Part shown: positions 26,371 through 34,719 of the stretch, in pieces
Layout: each line of letters starts with the position of its first letter
Numbering within the stretch: the stretch's first letter is position 1
Assembly: GCA_903907925.1 (NCBI GenBank)
Contig: CAIVQB010000047.1
Location: 17,399 to 81,398, forward strand
Origin: an uncultured Verrucomicrobiota bacterium
GTDB taxonomy: Bacteria; Verrucomicrobiota; Verrucomicrobiia; Limisphaerales; UBA9464
Length of the DNA: 64,000 nucleotides
Direction of reading: 5' to 3'
Translations under genes and position numbers: made by a program
The notes under the pieces: model-generated
Seen by the model: only the letters and a program-made list of their open reading frames with translations
The model's database searches: none
Told to the model about the DNA's origin: nothing

Positions 26371-28014
26371 ATGAATCCCATGCCACCTATTGCAAAAAAA
26401 CTCCTGATCCTGGCCCTGGCCGGAGTCGTCACGGCGCTCGACGCCAACGCCTCCAGCCATCGCGAGGCACCTGCCATCACCGGAACTCCCAAACTCGACG
26501 GGACGGACTTCTACGTCTTCAACAGTTACGAAACCGGCCGATCGAACTACGTCACCTTTGTCGCGGATTATCTCCCGCTCCAGAGTCCGTACGGCGGGCC
26601 CAACTACTTTCAGCTCGATCCCAATGCGGTGTACGAGATCCACGTGGACAACACCGGCGACGCGGTCGAGGACATCACCTTTCAGTTCAAGATCGCCAAC
26701 GTGCTGCGCGGGATTGCGCTGACGATCGGTCCGGAAGGGAATCGCCGCACCAACTCCATTCCGCTGCTCGCCGCGGCACCGGTGACGGCAGCCGACACTT
26801 CGGGTCTTAACGTGGATCAGACCTATTCGCTCACTGTCATCAAGGGCCCGCGCCGCACCGGCAGCCAGATTCCGATCACCAATTCGGTGACCGCCAGCCT
26901 CCAGTTCACCAAGCCCCAGGACAATGCCGGCAACAAGACGTTCCCGGACTACGATGCCTACGCGAACCGCTACATCTATCAGTTCGCCCTGCCGGGAACC
27001 GACAAGAAGGGCCGGGTCTTCGTGGGTCAGCGAAAGGATCCGTTCGTCGTCAATCTCGGGGAGATCTTCGATCTGGTGAACCTCAATCCCCTCGGTCCGA
27101 TCGACGGCGCCAAGGACCTGCTCTCGGACGCCAATGTCACGGCCTTTGTCCTCGAAGTGCCGACAGAGTTCCTGCTGGCCGGCGGCAACGGACCGGTCAT
27201 TGGAGCCTGGACCACGGCCAGCTCGGTTCAGGGAACGACCTTCACTCAAGTGTCCCGTCTCTCATCGCCGCTGGTCAACGAAGTGGTGATCGGCGTGAAG
27301 GACAAGGACAAGTTCAACGGCTCCGAACCCAAGGATGACCTGGCCAACTTCGCTGACTATGTGACGCATCCGACACTCCCCGCGCTCCTCGAACTGCTGT
27401 TCAAAGTTCCGGCACCGACCCTGTTCCCCCGCACCGACCTCGTCGCCGCCTTCATCACCGGAGTGGATGGGTTGAACAAGAACGGCGGCGCGGGCGAAAT
27501 GCTGCGTCTCAACACCGCCATTCCCGCCACGCCACGGGCTCAACAAAACAATCTCGGCGTCATCGCCGGAATCACCCAGGGCGTGCTCGATGCGACGAAG
27601 GCCGACCTGGCTGGTTTCCCCAATGGACGCCGACCCGGCGATGATGTCGTCGACATCGAACTCCGCGTTGTGATGGGCAAGCTGTTGAAGCCGGCCGACG
27701 CGCCGGTGGGTGACCCACCCCTGACCGACGGTGCCTACATTGATGCGCGGATGTTTCCCGATCATTTCCCGTATTTGAATTCACCGCTGAAGGGATCGCC
27801 CAACGATCCGACCATCACCATCACCCCGAAGACTTCAGCGACCGCGACCGGCGTTTTTCGTCCGGTGCAGGGAGTGTATGATCCGGCCTCGCGGACCTTG
27901 TCGGTGCCCGTCGCCGATTCGGCGCAAACCTTCCTCCAACTCGAAGCCGACGGAAAGGTCGCGCTGGATGGGGTGAAAACATCGGGTGGCACGTTGTCGG
28001 CCACAGTGAAGTGA
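26371..28014 (+). CDS. exported DUF4331 protein
   Basis: The product is 547 residues. A signal peptide (AKKLLILALAGVVTALDANA) precedes the DUF4331 hallmark SSHREAPAITG, followed by DGTDFYVFNSYE, DNTGDAVEDITFQFKI and, near the C-terminus, DDVVDIELRVVMGKLL and DGAYIDARMFPDHFPYLNSPLKG. The family is exported or periplasmic with no established biochemical function; it frequently accompanies ECF sigma/anti-sigma pairs and HupE/UreJ or TonB genes. Here a candidate ECF promoter lies just upstream, and a TPR protein and HupE/UreJ-like protein follow on the same strand. The start was chosen by the signal peptide and promoter position. Confidence 0.88.
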   Translation: MNPMPPIAKKLLILALAGVVTALDANASSHREAPAITGTPKLDGTDFYVFNSYETGRSNYVTFVADYLPLQSPYGGPNYFQLDPNAVYEIHVDNTGDAVEDITFQFKIANVLRGIALTIGPEGNRRTNSIPLLAAAPVTAADTSGLNVDQTYSLTVIKGPRRTGSQIPITNSVTASLQFTKPQDNAGNKTFPDYDAYANRYIYQFALPGTDKKGRVFVGQRKDPFVVNLGEIFDLVNLNPLGPIDGAKDLLSDANVTAFVLEVPTEFLLAGGNGPVIGAWTTASSVQGTTFTQVSRLSSPLVNEVVIGVKDKDKFNGSEPKDDLANFADYVTHPTLPALLELLFKVPAPTLFPRTDLVAAFITGVDGLNKNGGAGEMLRLNTAIPATPRAQQNNLGVIAGITQGVLDATKADLAGFPNGRRPGDDVVDIELRVVMGKLLKPADAPVGDPPLTDGAYIDARMFPDHFPYLNSPLKGSPNDPTITITPKTSATATGVFRPVQGVYDPASRTLSVPVADSAQTFLQLEADGKVALDGVKTSGGTLSATVK

Positions 28015-28131
28015 ACCGATTTGCGCTTCTTGAGTGAGGAGCGCCGGTGGGGTTCGCGGAGTTTCCCGTGTGCCCGCGAACCCCGCCGAAACGGTGCAAG
28101 ACCCGACACCTGACAGCCGTCCCCGCGGTTC

Positions 28132-29337
28132 ATGCGATTCCATTTTCCCGCATTTTGCCGAGGCTGTATCGCGTCGGGCAGCCTGGTCGTCCTGCTCGCC
28201 GGAGTTCGGTTGAACGCTGCGATCGGACGGATCCCGACCCTGGATGACGAAGTGGTGGCGGTAGTGAGGAGCGGCCGGAATTCATCGGCCGAGCGCGAAT
28301 GGGCGGGGTTGCGGCAGGCGTTGGCTCAGACGCCCAACGATTCTTTCCAAGCGGCGACCGTTGCGCGGCGTTGTCTGGACCGCGCAAGGCAGGAATCCGA
28401 TCCCCGCTGGCTGGGGCAGGCGTTGCTCGCCTTAAAGCCTTGGGAACAGGACGCAGCGCCGCCGATCGAGGTTCAGCTCGTCCGGGCGATTCTGCGGCAG
28501 CGGCTTCACGAGTTCGAATTGGCGCTCGACGATCTGAAAGCCGTGGTGGCCCGTGATCCGCGGTGCGCGGAAGGTTGGCTGGTCAAATCAACCGTTCATG
28601 GCGTTCGCGGCGAGTATGCCGATGCCCGCCGCGCCGCCGCAGCCCTGTGGCGTCTGACCGATCCGCTGACCGCCGCGACGGCCTCAGCCACGGTGGCCAG
28701 TCTGACCGGCGGTGGTGAACGAAGTTGTCAATTGTTGGAGCGTGTTCTGGGAACTTCGGAGAGCGCGCCGGTTGCATCGAAGGTGTGGGCGCATACCCAA
28801 CTGGCGGAGGCGTGGGAACGCTTGGGAAACGCGCGGAGAGCCGAGGATCATTTTCGGGAAGGATTGAAGCTCGATCCGCGCGAGATCTATTTGCTCGGCA
28901 GCTACTCCGATTTCCTGATGCAGGAAGGCCGGGCTGCCGAAGTGATCTCGCTTCTGAGCGATCATGGCACGATCGACGGTCTGCTGCTACGATGGGTGGA
29001 AGCGAAATCGAAAACGGGCTCCACCGATGAGGGGTTCCGTTCGGCCGTGCAACGATTGCAATCGGGATTCGATCTTCAGCATGCCCGTGGCGAGCGGGTT
29101 CATCTTCGGGAAGAGGCCCGGTTTCAACTGAACGTCCGGAAGGATCCCCAATCAGCCCTCGCCCTCGCACGCGAGAATTGGACGGTGCAACGCGAGCCCG
29201 CCGACGTTCGCCTCCTGCTGGAAGCGGCGCGCGCCGGGGGTTCGGCCTCCGTTGAGTCCCAGGTCTGGGATTGGGTGGCTTCGATCCACTTCGAGGACGT
29301 TCGCCTTGGCCCGCGTCCGGTGGAGTTCGCCCGATGA
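28132..29337 (+). CDS. exported TPR-repeat protein
   Basis: The product is 401 residues with an N-terminal export signal (ASGSLVVLLAGVRLNA). Helical repeats of TPR type run through the middle: FELALDDLKAVVARDPRCAEGWLVKSTVHGVRGEYADA and VWAHTQLAEAWERLGNARRAEDHFREGLKLDPREIYLLGSYSDFLMQEGR. No enzymatic motif is visible, so it is likely a scaffold or partner-binding protein. The stop overlaps the start of the HupE/UreJ gene (ATGA), tying the two together, and the DUF4331 gene lies 117 bp upstream. This DUF4331-TPR-HupE order is, to my knowledge, recurrent in other bacteria. Confidence 0.8.
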   Translation: MRFHFPAFCRGCIASGSLVVLLAGVRLNAAIGRIPTLDDEVVAVVRSGRNSSAEREWAGLRQALAQTPNDSFQAATVARRCLDRARQESDPRWLGQALLALKPWEQDAAPPIEVQLVRAILRQRLHEFELALDDLKAVVARDPRCAEGWLVKSTVHGVRGEYADARRAAAALWRLTDPLTAATASATVASLTGGGERSCQLLERVLGTSESAPVASKVWAHTQLAEAWERLGNARRAEDHFREGLKLDPREIYLLGSYSDFLMQEGRAAEVISLLSDHGTIDGLLLRWVEAKSKTGSTDEGFRSAVQRLQSGFDLQHARGERVHLREEARFQLNVRKDPQSALALARENWTVQREPADVRLLLEAARAGGSASVESQVWDWVASIHFEDVRLGPRPVEFAR

Positions 29338-30563
29338 GTCACCGGTTCAAATCGATTCCCGGCGGGAGATTCGGTGCGCTCCGATCGCTGCTGTTCGTTG
29401 GGCTTGTCTGCCGCGGGCTGTTCGCAGGTCATCCGTTAGCGGCACATACGGCGAGCACGGCATGGCTGTCGCTTTCGGTTTCGAATTCCATGGTGACCGG
29501 CTCGTGGGAGATTGCCCTGCGCGACCTTGATCTGCGACTCGGGCTGGACGCCAACGACGACGGACGACTGACCTGGGGCGAACTCAAGTCGCGTCGGACT
29601 GACATCGCGGCCTATGCGTTGGAACACCTCCTCTTGAACTCCGACGGAGACCGTCTGCGGTTGCGAATCGTGCAACAGGCGATCGCCACGGTGGGCGGAC
29701 TGGATTGCCTGCAATTGCAGTTGGAGGGCCTGGCTCCCAAGGCCGTTCGAAACCTATCGGTGGACTATCGATTGCTGTTTGAAATGGATCCGCTCCATCG
29801 CGGACTGGTGAATGTATCCGGTGGGGGAGTCCTCCCGGGTTCGACCGCGGTGTTGGGACCGAATTCGCCGGTGGCGACGTTTTCCATCGAGCGTCCCGCG
29901 GTGTCGCCGATCGCGTTTGTGCGCGAAGGGATTCATCACATCGGCACCGGCTACGATCACCTGCTGTTCCTGCTGGCGCTGCTGCTGCCGGCGGTGGTGA
30001 CCCGTGGCACCGACGGATGGCGGCCGGTCGCGTCCCTTCGTCCCGTGGTTCGACGCGTCCTTCAGGTCGTGACGGCCTTCACGATCGCCCATTCCCTCAC
30101 GCTGGCGTTGGCGACGTTCGACGTGGTCCGGCTGCCGACTCGATGGGTGGAATGCACCATCGCCGTCAGCATCGCGGTGGCCGCTGTGGCGAATCTGCGC
30201 GGTCGAATGCCAGGGGCGGCGACGCCGGGTTGGCAATGGAGCCGACTGCTCGCCCTGTCCGAACGACGTCCGTGGCTGGTGCCGTTCGGATTTGGGTTGA
30301 TCCACGGATTCGGTTTTGCGGACGCCCTCAAAGATCTTGGACTGGCCCGCGCCCAACTGGTGGTGCCGTTGCTGGGATTCAACGCCGGGGTGGAGCTGGG
30401 ACAACTGGCCTGTGTCGCCTTGGTGCTGCCGCTGATCTTTTGGGTTCGCCGCACGTCGGTCTTCCGGAGTTGGGGACTGCCCCTTGGTTCCTGGGCCATC
30501 CTGATTGTTGCCAGCGGCTGGGTGGTGGACCGCGCCTTCGATTTCCGGTGGGTCCCGTTTTGA
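29334..30563 (+). CDS. HupE/UreJ-family membrane protein with exported N-terminal domain
   Basis: The product is 409 residues. After a signal peptide (about 1-36) an exported N-terminal domain contains an EF-hand-like loop DANDDGRLTWGE (near residue 78). The C-terminal half (about 200-409) is the HupE/UreJ_2 domain, with FVREGIHHIGTGYDHLLFLLALLLP, VVTAFTIAHSLTLALATF, WVECTIAVSIAVAAVANL and PFGFGLIHGFGFADALKDLG. The conserved intramembrane His and Asp residues resemble those proposed to move Ni2+ or Co2+ in HupE. Metal transport is a plausible role, not a shown one. The start overlaps the TPR stop. Confidence 0.85.
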   Translation: MSHRFKSIPGGRFGALRSLLFVGLVCRGLFAGHPLAAHTASTAWLSLSVSNSMVTGSWEIALRDLDLRLGLDANDDGRLTWGELKSRRTDIAAYALEHLLLNSDGDRLRLRIVQQAIATVGGLDCLQLQLEGLAPKAVRNLSVDYRLLFEMDPLHRGLVNVSGGGVLPGSTAVLGPNSPVATFSIERPAVSPIAFVREGIHHIGTGYDHLLFLLALLLPAVVTRGTDGWRPVASLRPVVRRVLQVVTAFTIAHSLTLALATFDVVRLPTRWVECTIAVSIAVAAVANLRGRMPGAATPGWQWSRLLALSERRPWLVPFGFGLIHGFGFADALKDLGLARAQLVVPLLGFNAGVELGQLACVALVLPLIFWVRRTSVFRSWGLPLGSWAILIVASGWVVDRAFDFRWVPF

Positions 30564-30640
30564 CCGACCCTGGCAACTCACCTGATGGCCCTCGATCAAC
30601 CCCGTTGACGGCGAGGGCCCGCAGATTCAAACTGGTCTTG

Positions 30641-31015
30641 TTGAAACGAGTCGTCCATTTCACCGCGGCCCTACTTCTCAGCGTGACGCTGGGAGTTCAT
30701 TGGGTTGCGTTGCAGTCGGTGGCGTGGACAACGATGTTGGTGGAACGATCGCAGCACGCCTCGTTAACGTCGGCCCTCAAGACGACCTTTGACGGACAAC
30801 ATCCCTGCGAGATCTGCCAACTGGTCAAGTCGGCCAAGTCCGCTGAACGGCGCTCGGAACACACGTTTCAGCAGATCAAGCTGGAGGCCATGCCGGTCAC
30901 GGGAGTGATCTTCCGGCCGGTCGTGCCGGAGACGGAAGTCGAGCGCGGCACCCTTGTTTCGGTTGTCTTCAGCCGATCCGAAGTTCCGCCTCTGCCGCCA
31001 CCTCGAACGGTTTGA
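30641..31015 (+). CDS. small exported HPCxxC protein (copy 1), unrecognised family
   Basis: The product is 124 residues with one N-terminal hydrophobic segment ([19 protein letters not shown]). A highly conserved block follows: [12 protein letters not shown], then TTFDGQHPC with EIC giving an HPCxxC motif (about residues 51-56), and a PPLPPPR C-terminus. A second copy at 37356 has the same architecture and very similar blocks; both appear to begin at TTG in a matching context (TTGAA followed by a lysine/arginine pair). The motif could bind metal or haem or form a disulfide. It resembles DUF2946-type small proteins in size and Cys spacing, but I cannot confirm that. It sits 77 bp after the HupE/UreJ gene. 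Confidence 0.7.
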   Translation: MKRVVHFTAALLLSVTLGVHWVALQSVAWTTMLVERSQHASLTSALKTTFDGQHPCEICQLVKSAKSAERRSEHTFQQIKLEAMPVTGVIFRPVVPETEVERGTLVSVVFSRSEVPPLPPPRTV

Positions 31016-31206
31016 TCTTCAGTCGTCGGACTCCGTCCGGAGTGCCGATGCACCGGGCTGCCCCACATGATTTGGGGCGTCCGAAGGCACCACCCGTCCG
31101 GGTCGTGCATTCCCGCAGCCGTTTCGCTCCCACGCGCACCGGCATTTGTCCCGCCACTGGTTTCAATTCCTTCATACGGCCGACGCTTGTTTTGGGCAAA
31201 ACGTAC

Positions 31207-31857
31207 ATGTCGCGGAAACGTTCCATTCGTGGATTCACCCTGATCGAACTGCTGGTGGTCGTCGCCATCATCGCGGTGCTCGCGGGGTTGCTGCTGCCCG
31301 CGCTGGCGAAGGCCCGGAGCCGGGCAAATGCGACGGTCTGCCTTTCGAAACTGAAACAACTGGGCATGGGAGTCGCGATGTACGAGGGCGACAACCGTGA
31401 CGTCCTGCCGCAGACCTCGCATCAGGCGGCGTCCTGGATCGGGATGCTGGCCGCCTACGGTCTGACCAATGTTTACCAGTGTCCCGTCGACACGAACCAC
31501 CTGCGCATCACCAGCTACGCCATCAATGATTTCCTCACCCCGCACCCGTACGGCGCTCTCACGCTGGATTTCTCAAGACTGACCGCCGTACCGGCACCCT
31601 CCGAGACGTTGCACCTTGCCGAGGCGCGGGGTGACTACACCGGTGCGGATCACTTTCATTTTGCCGACGCCTCTGGCGGCGGGTTTACGCCCAATGCGTT
31701 TGCCGCCGATGTCGCCGTCCTGCGTCATCGCGGCGCGGCCAACTATCTTTTTGCCGATGCCCACGTGGAAGGACTCCAGTGGCTCCGGATCCAACTTCTC
31801 CTCGGGCCGCCGATCACCCGGTTCGTGCGTCCCGATGGAATGACCAACACTCCGTAA
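31207..31857 (+). CDS. type II secretion pseudopilin-like protein (H-X9-D type)
   Basis: The product is 216 residues. The N-terminal prepilin cleavage motif is [26 protein letters not shown], the standard type IV pilin/pseudopilin methylation and hydrophobic helix. The C-terminal region contains [15 protein letters not shown], the H-X9-D pattern seen in the large verrucomicrobial and planctomycete family of prepilin-processing-associated proteins. Each genome carries dozens of these and individual functions are unknown. The ATG at 31207 directly precedes the basic leader (MSRKRSIRG). The 191-bp gap before it shows nothing clear. Confidence 0.88.
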   Translation: MSRKRSIRGFTLIELLVVVAIIAVLAGLLLPALAKARSRANATVCLSKLKQLGMGVAMYEGDNRDVLPQTSHQAASWIGMLAAYGLTNVYQCPVDTNHLRITSYAINDFLTPHPYGALTLDFSRLTAVPAPSETLHLAEARGDYTGADHFHFADASGGGFTPNAFAADVAVLRHRGAANYLFADAHVEGLQWLRIQLLLGPPITRFVRPDGMTNTP

Positions 31858-31877
31858 ACTCCAGACCGTTCTGTTCC

Positions 31878-32750
31878 ATGAATACGAATCGACTGATAGC
31901 CACCTCGGGCGCCCTAATCGCCCTACTGCTGCCTGAAATCTCCACCGCCCACGAACATCTGACCGCCGGGGCCGCATCCACGACGCCGGGATCGCCGCTG
32001 ATTTTCTCCGACGCCTCCGATTACGCCGACACCACGGGCTATGTGTTCGGTCTCGACGCCGGCGATCCCGGCAGTCCGTATGAGGGTTACTTCTACACCG
32101 GCGATCTGGTGCTGGCCGCGCTGGCCGCGACGCCGCCCTTTGGTGGACCGGAGCCGCAGGCCGCCGCGCTGGGTTCGCACATTGAGGCCGTTCTGGAAAC
32201 CGTTTCCGGTCCGGCCGGTGCCAGCTTTGGTTTCTGGGAAACGGAAGTGGACGATGTCGACGCCACCAGCCTGACCTGGAGTGTGGCGGCCGGACTGGTC
32301 AACGGAACCCGGCACATTCCCGTGAGCGAGAATGATGGATCACCCGGAGCCGATCCCTACGGCCACAAACACGGCCGCATCTACAGCGTCACGCTGCCCG
32401 GGTTCTATCAGGTTGGATTCCGCTTCGTGGATACTTCGACCAACGGTCCCGCTGGTGGCCCGATTCAGTCACCCTCCGATCGTTTTTACCTGAACCTGCA
32501 GGCGGGTCTGACCATTGCGAAGATCACCCGCGATGCCGGCGGAGTTCAGGTCGTGTTTGCCGCCCCCTCGAACCTTCCCGACACCGGAACCGCGCCCGCC
32601 ACGAACTATCAGGTCGAGGCGTCCGCAACCTTGGGACCAAGCGCGGTCTGGCAGCCGGTGGGCGACGTGGTGGTGGGGGACGATCACATGCACACCAACG
32701 CACTCCCGGTGGGTCTATCGACCCGCTTCCTCCGGTTGAGTTCGCAATAG
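31878..32750 (+). CDS. exported choice-of-anchor-M-like protein with C-terminal surface module
   Basis: The product is 290 residues with a signal peptide (LIATSGALIALLLPEISTA) followed by HEH. The central domain has FGFWETEVDDVDATSLTWSV and YGHKHGRIYSVTLPGFYQVGFRFVDTS; the HxH followed by a LPGFYxVxF beta hairpin resembles choice-of-anchor-M domains of metal-linked surface proteins. The last ~75 residues (VQVVFAAP...YQVEAS...AVWQPV...STRFLRLSSQ) match the C-terminal module found in three other secreted proteins of the window. Its place ahead of a TonB receptor and after HupE/UreJ fits a metal-related envelope locus; this is inference. The domain match is by memory. Confidence 0.65.
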   Translation: MNTNRLIATSGALIALLLPEISTAHEHLTAGAASTTPGSPLIFSDASDYADTTGYVFGLDAGDPGSPYEGYFYTGDLVLAALAATPPFGGPEPQAAALGSHIEAVLETVSGPAGASFGFWETEVDDVDATSLTWSVAAGLVNGTRHIPVSENDGSPGADPYGHKHGRIYSVTLPGFYQVGFRFVDTSTNGPAGGPIQSPSDRFYLNLQAGLTIAKITRDAGGVQVVFAAPSNLPDTGTAPATNYQVEASATLGPSAVWQPVGDVVVGDDHMHTNALPVGLSTRFLRLSSQ

Positions 32751-32851
32751 TTCGGGAGCGAGGGGCCGTGTAACAGTCCTGTGAAGTGCTGATTTCCGGT
32801 GTTTTTTGCCGATTTCTGGCGCTGTTCATCAGCGCAGACTGCTGTCAGAAT

Positions 32852-34453
32852 ATGTCTCCGATGAATTGGTTCTGCATCAATGCTCGCATCCAGCGGGTGG
32901 GGTTGGGCTTGGTTGTGCTTGCGGCAACGCTGGCTTGCGTGACCAACCACGCGAAGGCGGGCGCCGATCATGTCGTGGTCGTCGTGTTCGACGGCATGCG
33001 GCCGGATTTCGTCACGCCGCAATTCACGCCGAATCTTTACAGCCTGGCCACCAACGGGGTGTTCTTCCGACGCAACCACTGCGTCTATATCAGCACGACG
33101 ATCGTCAATGGGGCCGCCCTCGCCACCGGCACCTATCCGGGTCACAGCGGTATTCTCGCCAACAGTGATTTTCGCGATGAACTGAACAGTCAATCGCCGG
33201 TGGCTTCCGAGGTCCTCGACACTCTGCGGCGGGGTGACCGCATCAGTGGTGGAAAATACATCGCAGTGGACACGCTCGCCGAGATCATCCAGGACGCGGG
33301 TCATGCCACCTACATCGCCGGTACCAAGAGCGTCACCTTGCTGCATGACCGTCAACTGCGCCGGACCGACACCGCCGCCCACAGCAATTCGGTGACCCTG
33401 GGGCGGGGACTCGTGCTGCCGCGGGCGCGCCTGGACGGCTTGAAGGCGGTCAATGATGACAAGGTGTTTCCCGACACCTTCACCGCTCCCAACATTGCCT
33501 CCGACGATTGGACCACGCATGCCCTGGTACGCGGGTTGTGGAAAAAGGGCGTCCCCAAGTATTCGCTGCTGTGGTTGAGCGATCCCGACCTGACCCAGCA
33601 TTCGAAAGGTGTCGGCGCTCCCGAATCGCTCACTGCCATCGAAGCGAGCGACAAGCATCTGGGCGAGGTGATTGCCGCGTTGAAGGAGAAGAAAATCTTT
33701 GAGACAACCGATCTATTCGTCGTTTCGGATCATGGATTCTCCACAATCTCGCGCGGCGCGGAGATTACCGACGCGCTCAAAAAGCGGGGCCTGAAGGCGT
33801 TCACCAAACTGGAGAATCCCGAACCCGGTGACGTCATGGTCGTCCCGCTCGGCGGATCCGCCCTGGTGTACGTGGTCGACCAGAAGGAAGAGGTGATCCG
33901 GACGGCGGCGGAGGCTCTGCAAACCTCGGATTTCACCGGTGTTCTTTTTTCCAGACTGCCGATTCCTGGAACGTTTCCAGTCAGCACCATCCACTACCCC
34001 ACCAACGGCCACGGACCCGATCTGGTTGTAGCCATGCGCTGGTCACCGGACCGCAACGATCATGGGGCACCGGGACTGATCGTGGGAACCGGCGGAACCC
34101 GCGGCGGCGGAACTCATGGATCGTTGAGCCGTTACGACATGAACAACACGCTGGTAGTCAGTGGACCCGATTTCAAACGCGGCCTGTTGAGCGAGATTCC
34201 CTCTGGCAACATCGATCTTGCACCGACCGTCCTGCACGTGTTGGGCATCAAATCCCGCGAACCGATGGATGGCCGCGTTCTGCGGGAGGGATTGGCATCG
34301 GAGAGTGGACCGGCACCAAAGGTTGAGGAAAAGCGATTGGAGGCGGAGCGTCAGGTGGGCTTCCAACATTGGAGTCAGTATCTGAAAACCTTGGAGGTCG
34401 ACGGTGCCCTCTACTTCGATGAGGGCGGTGGGGAGTTGCAGTTGCAGAAATAG
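32852..34453 (+). CDS. exported alkaline-phosphatase-superfamily phosphodiesterase
   Basis: The product is 533 residues. After an N-terminal hydrophobic signal (GLVVLAATLACVTNHAKA), the type I phosphodiesterase/nucleotide pyrophosphatase motifs appear: VVVVFDGMRPDFVTP (metal Asp), FTPNLYSLATNGVFF, ISTTIVNGAALATGTYPG (likely Thr nucleophile), SLLWLSDPDLTQH (Asp/His), VVSDHGF (Asp/His) and, later, a GTHGSL histidine. The set of zinc ligands appears complete. The enzyme should hydrolyse a phosphodiester or phosphomonoester in the periplasm; the substrate is unknown. The start was placed at ATG 32852 before the signal peptide; the frame extends to 32786. Confidence 0.85.
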   Translation: MSPMNWFCINARIQRVGLGLVVLAATLACVTNHAKAGADHVVVVVFDGMRPDFVTPQFTPNLYSLATNGVFFRRNHCVYISTTIVNGAALATGTYPGHSGILANSDFRDELNSQSPVASEVLDTLRRGDRISGGKYIAVDTLAEIIQDAGHATYIAGTKSVTLLHDRQLRRTDTAAHSNSVTLGRGLVLPRARLDGLKAVNDDKVFPDTFTAPNIASDDWTTHALVRGLWKKGVPKYSLLWLSDPDLTQHSKGVGAPESLTAIEASDKHLGEVIAALKEKKIFETTDLFVVSDHGFSTISRGAEITDALKKRGLKAFTKLENPEPGDVMVVPLGGSALVYVVDQKEEVIRTAAEALQTSDFTGVLFSRLPIPGTFPVSTIHYPTNGHGPDLVVAMRWSPDRNDHGAPGLIVGTGGTRGGGTHGSLSRYDMNNTLVVSGPDFKRGLLSEIPSGNIDLAPTVLHVLGIKSREPMDGRVLREGLASESGPAPKVEEKRLEAERQVGFQHWSQYLKTLEVDGALYFDEGGGELQLQK

Positions 34454-34719
34454 CATTCCCACGTCGGCGAGGATTTCGTGCGTCCAATCGTCGCCCGTGG
34501 ACGTTGAAGCAATACCGGATCGTTCTACCGACTCAGCGGCGGCTTTGATCGTTGACACTCCTGTTTGCGGACGGGTAGATGATCCCAGCCACTCGGGGGT
34601 AGCGATGGCGGAGGCTCTGCTTCCGTAGCTGCCGGCCCGGGTGGCTCTTTTGTTGTGGGTCATCCGGATTGCAGCAACCCGCGTTGCCGGTCCGCTTGTG
34701 AACGACCGGCTCTGTCCCG
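34454..34719. other. intergenic gap before the first TonB receptor
   Basis: This 266-bp gap carries no convincing ORF. I looked for a cobalamin or other metal riboswitch because a TonB receptor follows, but saw no conserved box I would defend. The reverse-frame ORFs here are by-products of the flanking genes. Confidence 0.4.

Noticed and set aside
34454..34719. Cobalamin or metal riboswitch ahead of the TonB receptor
   Set aside because: No conserved box or convincing set of stems could be identified by eye in this gap.
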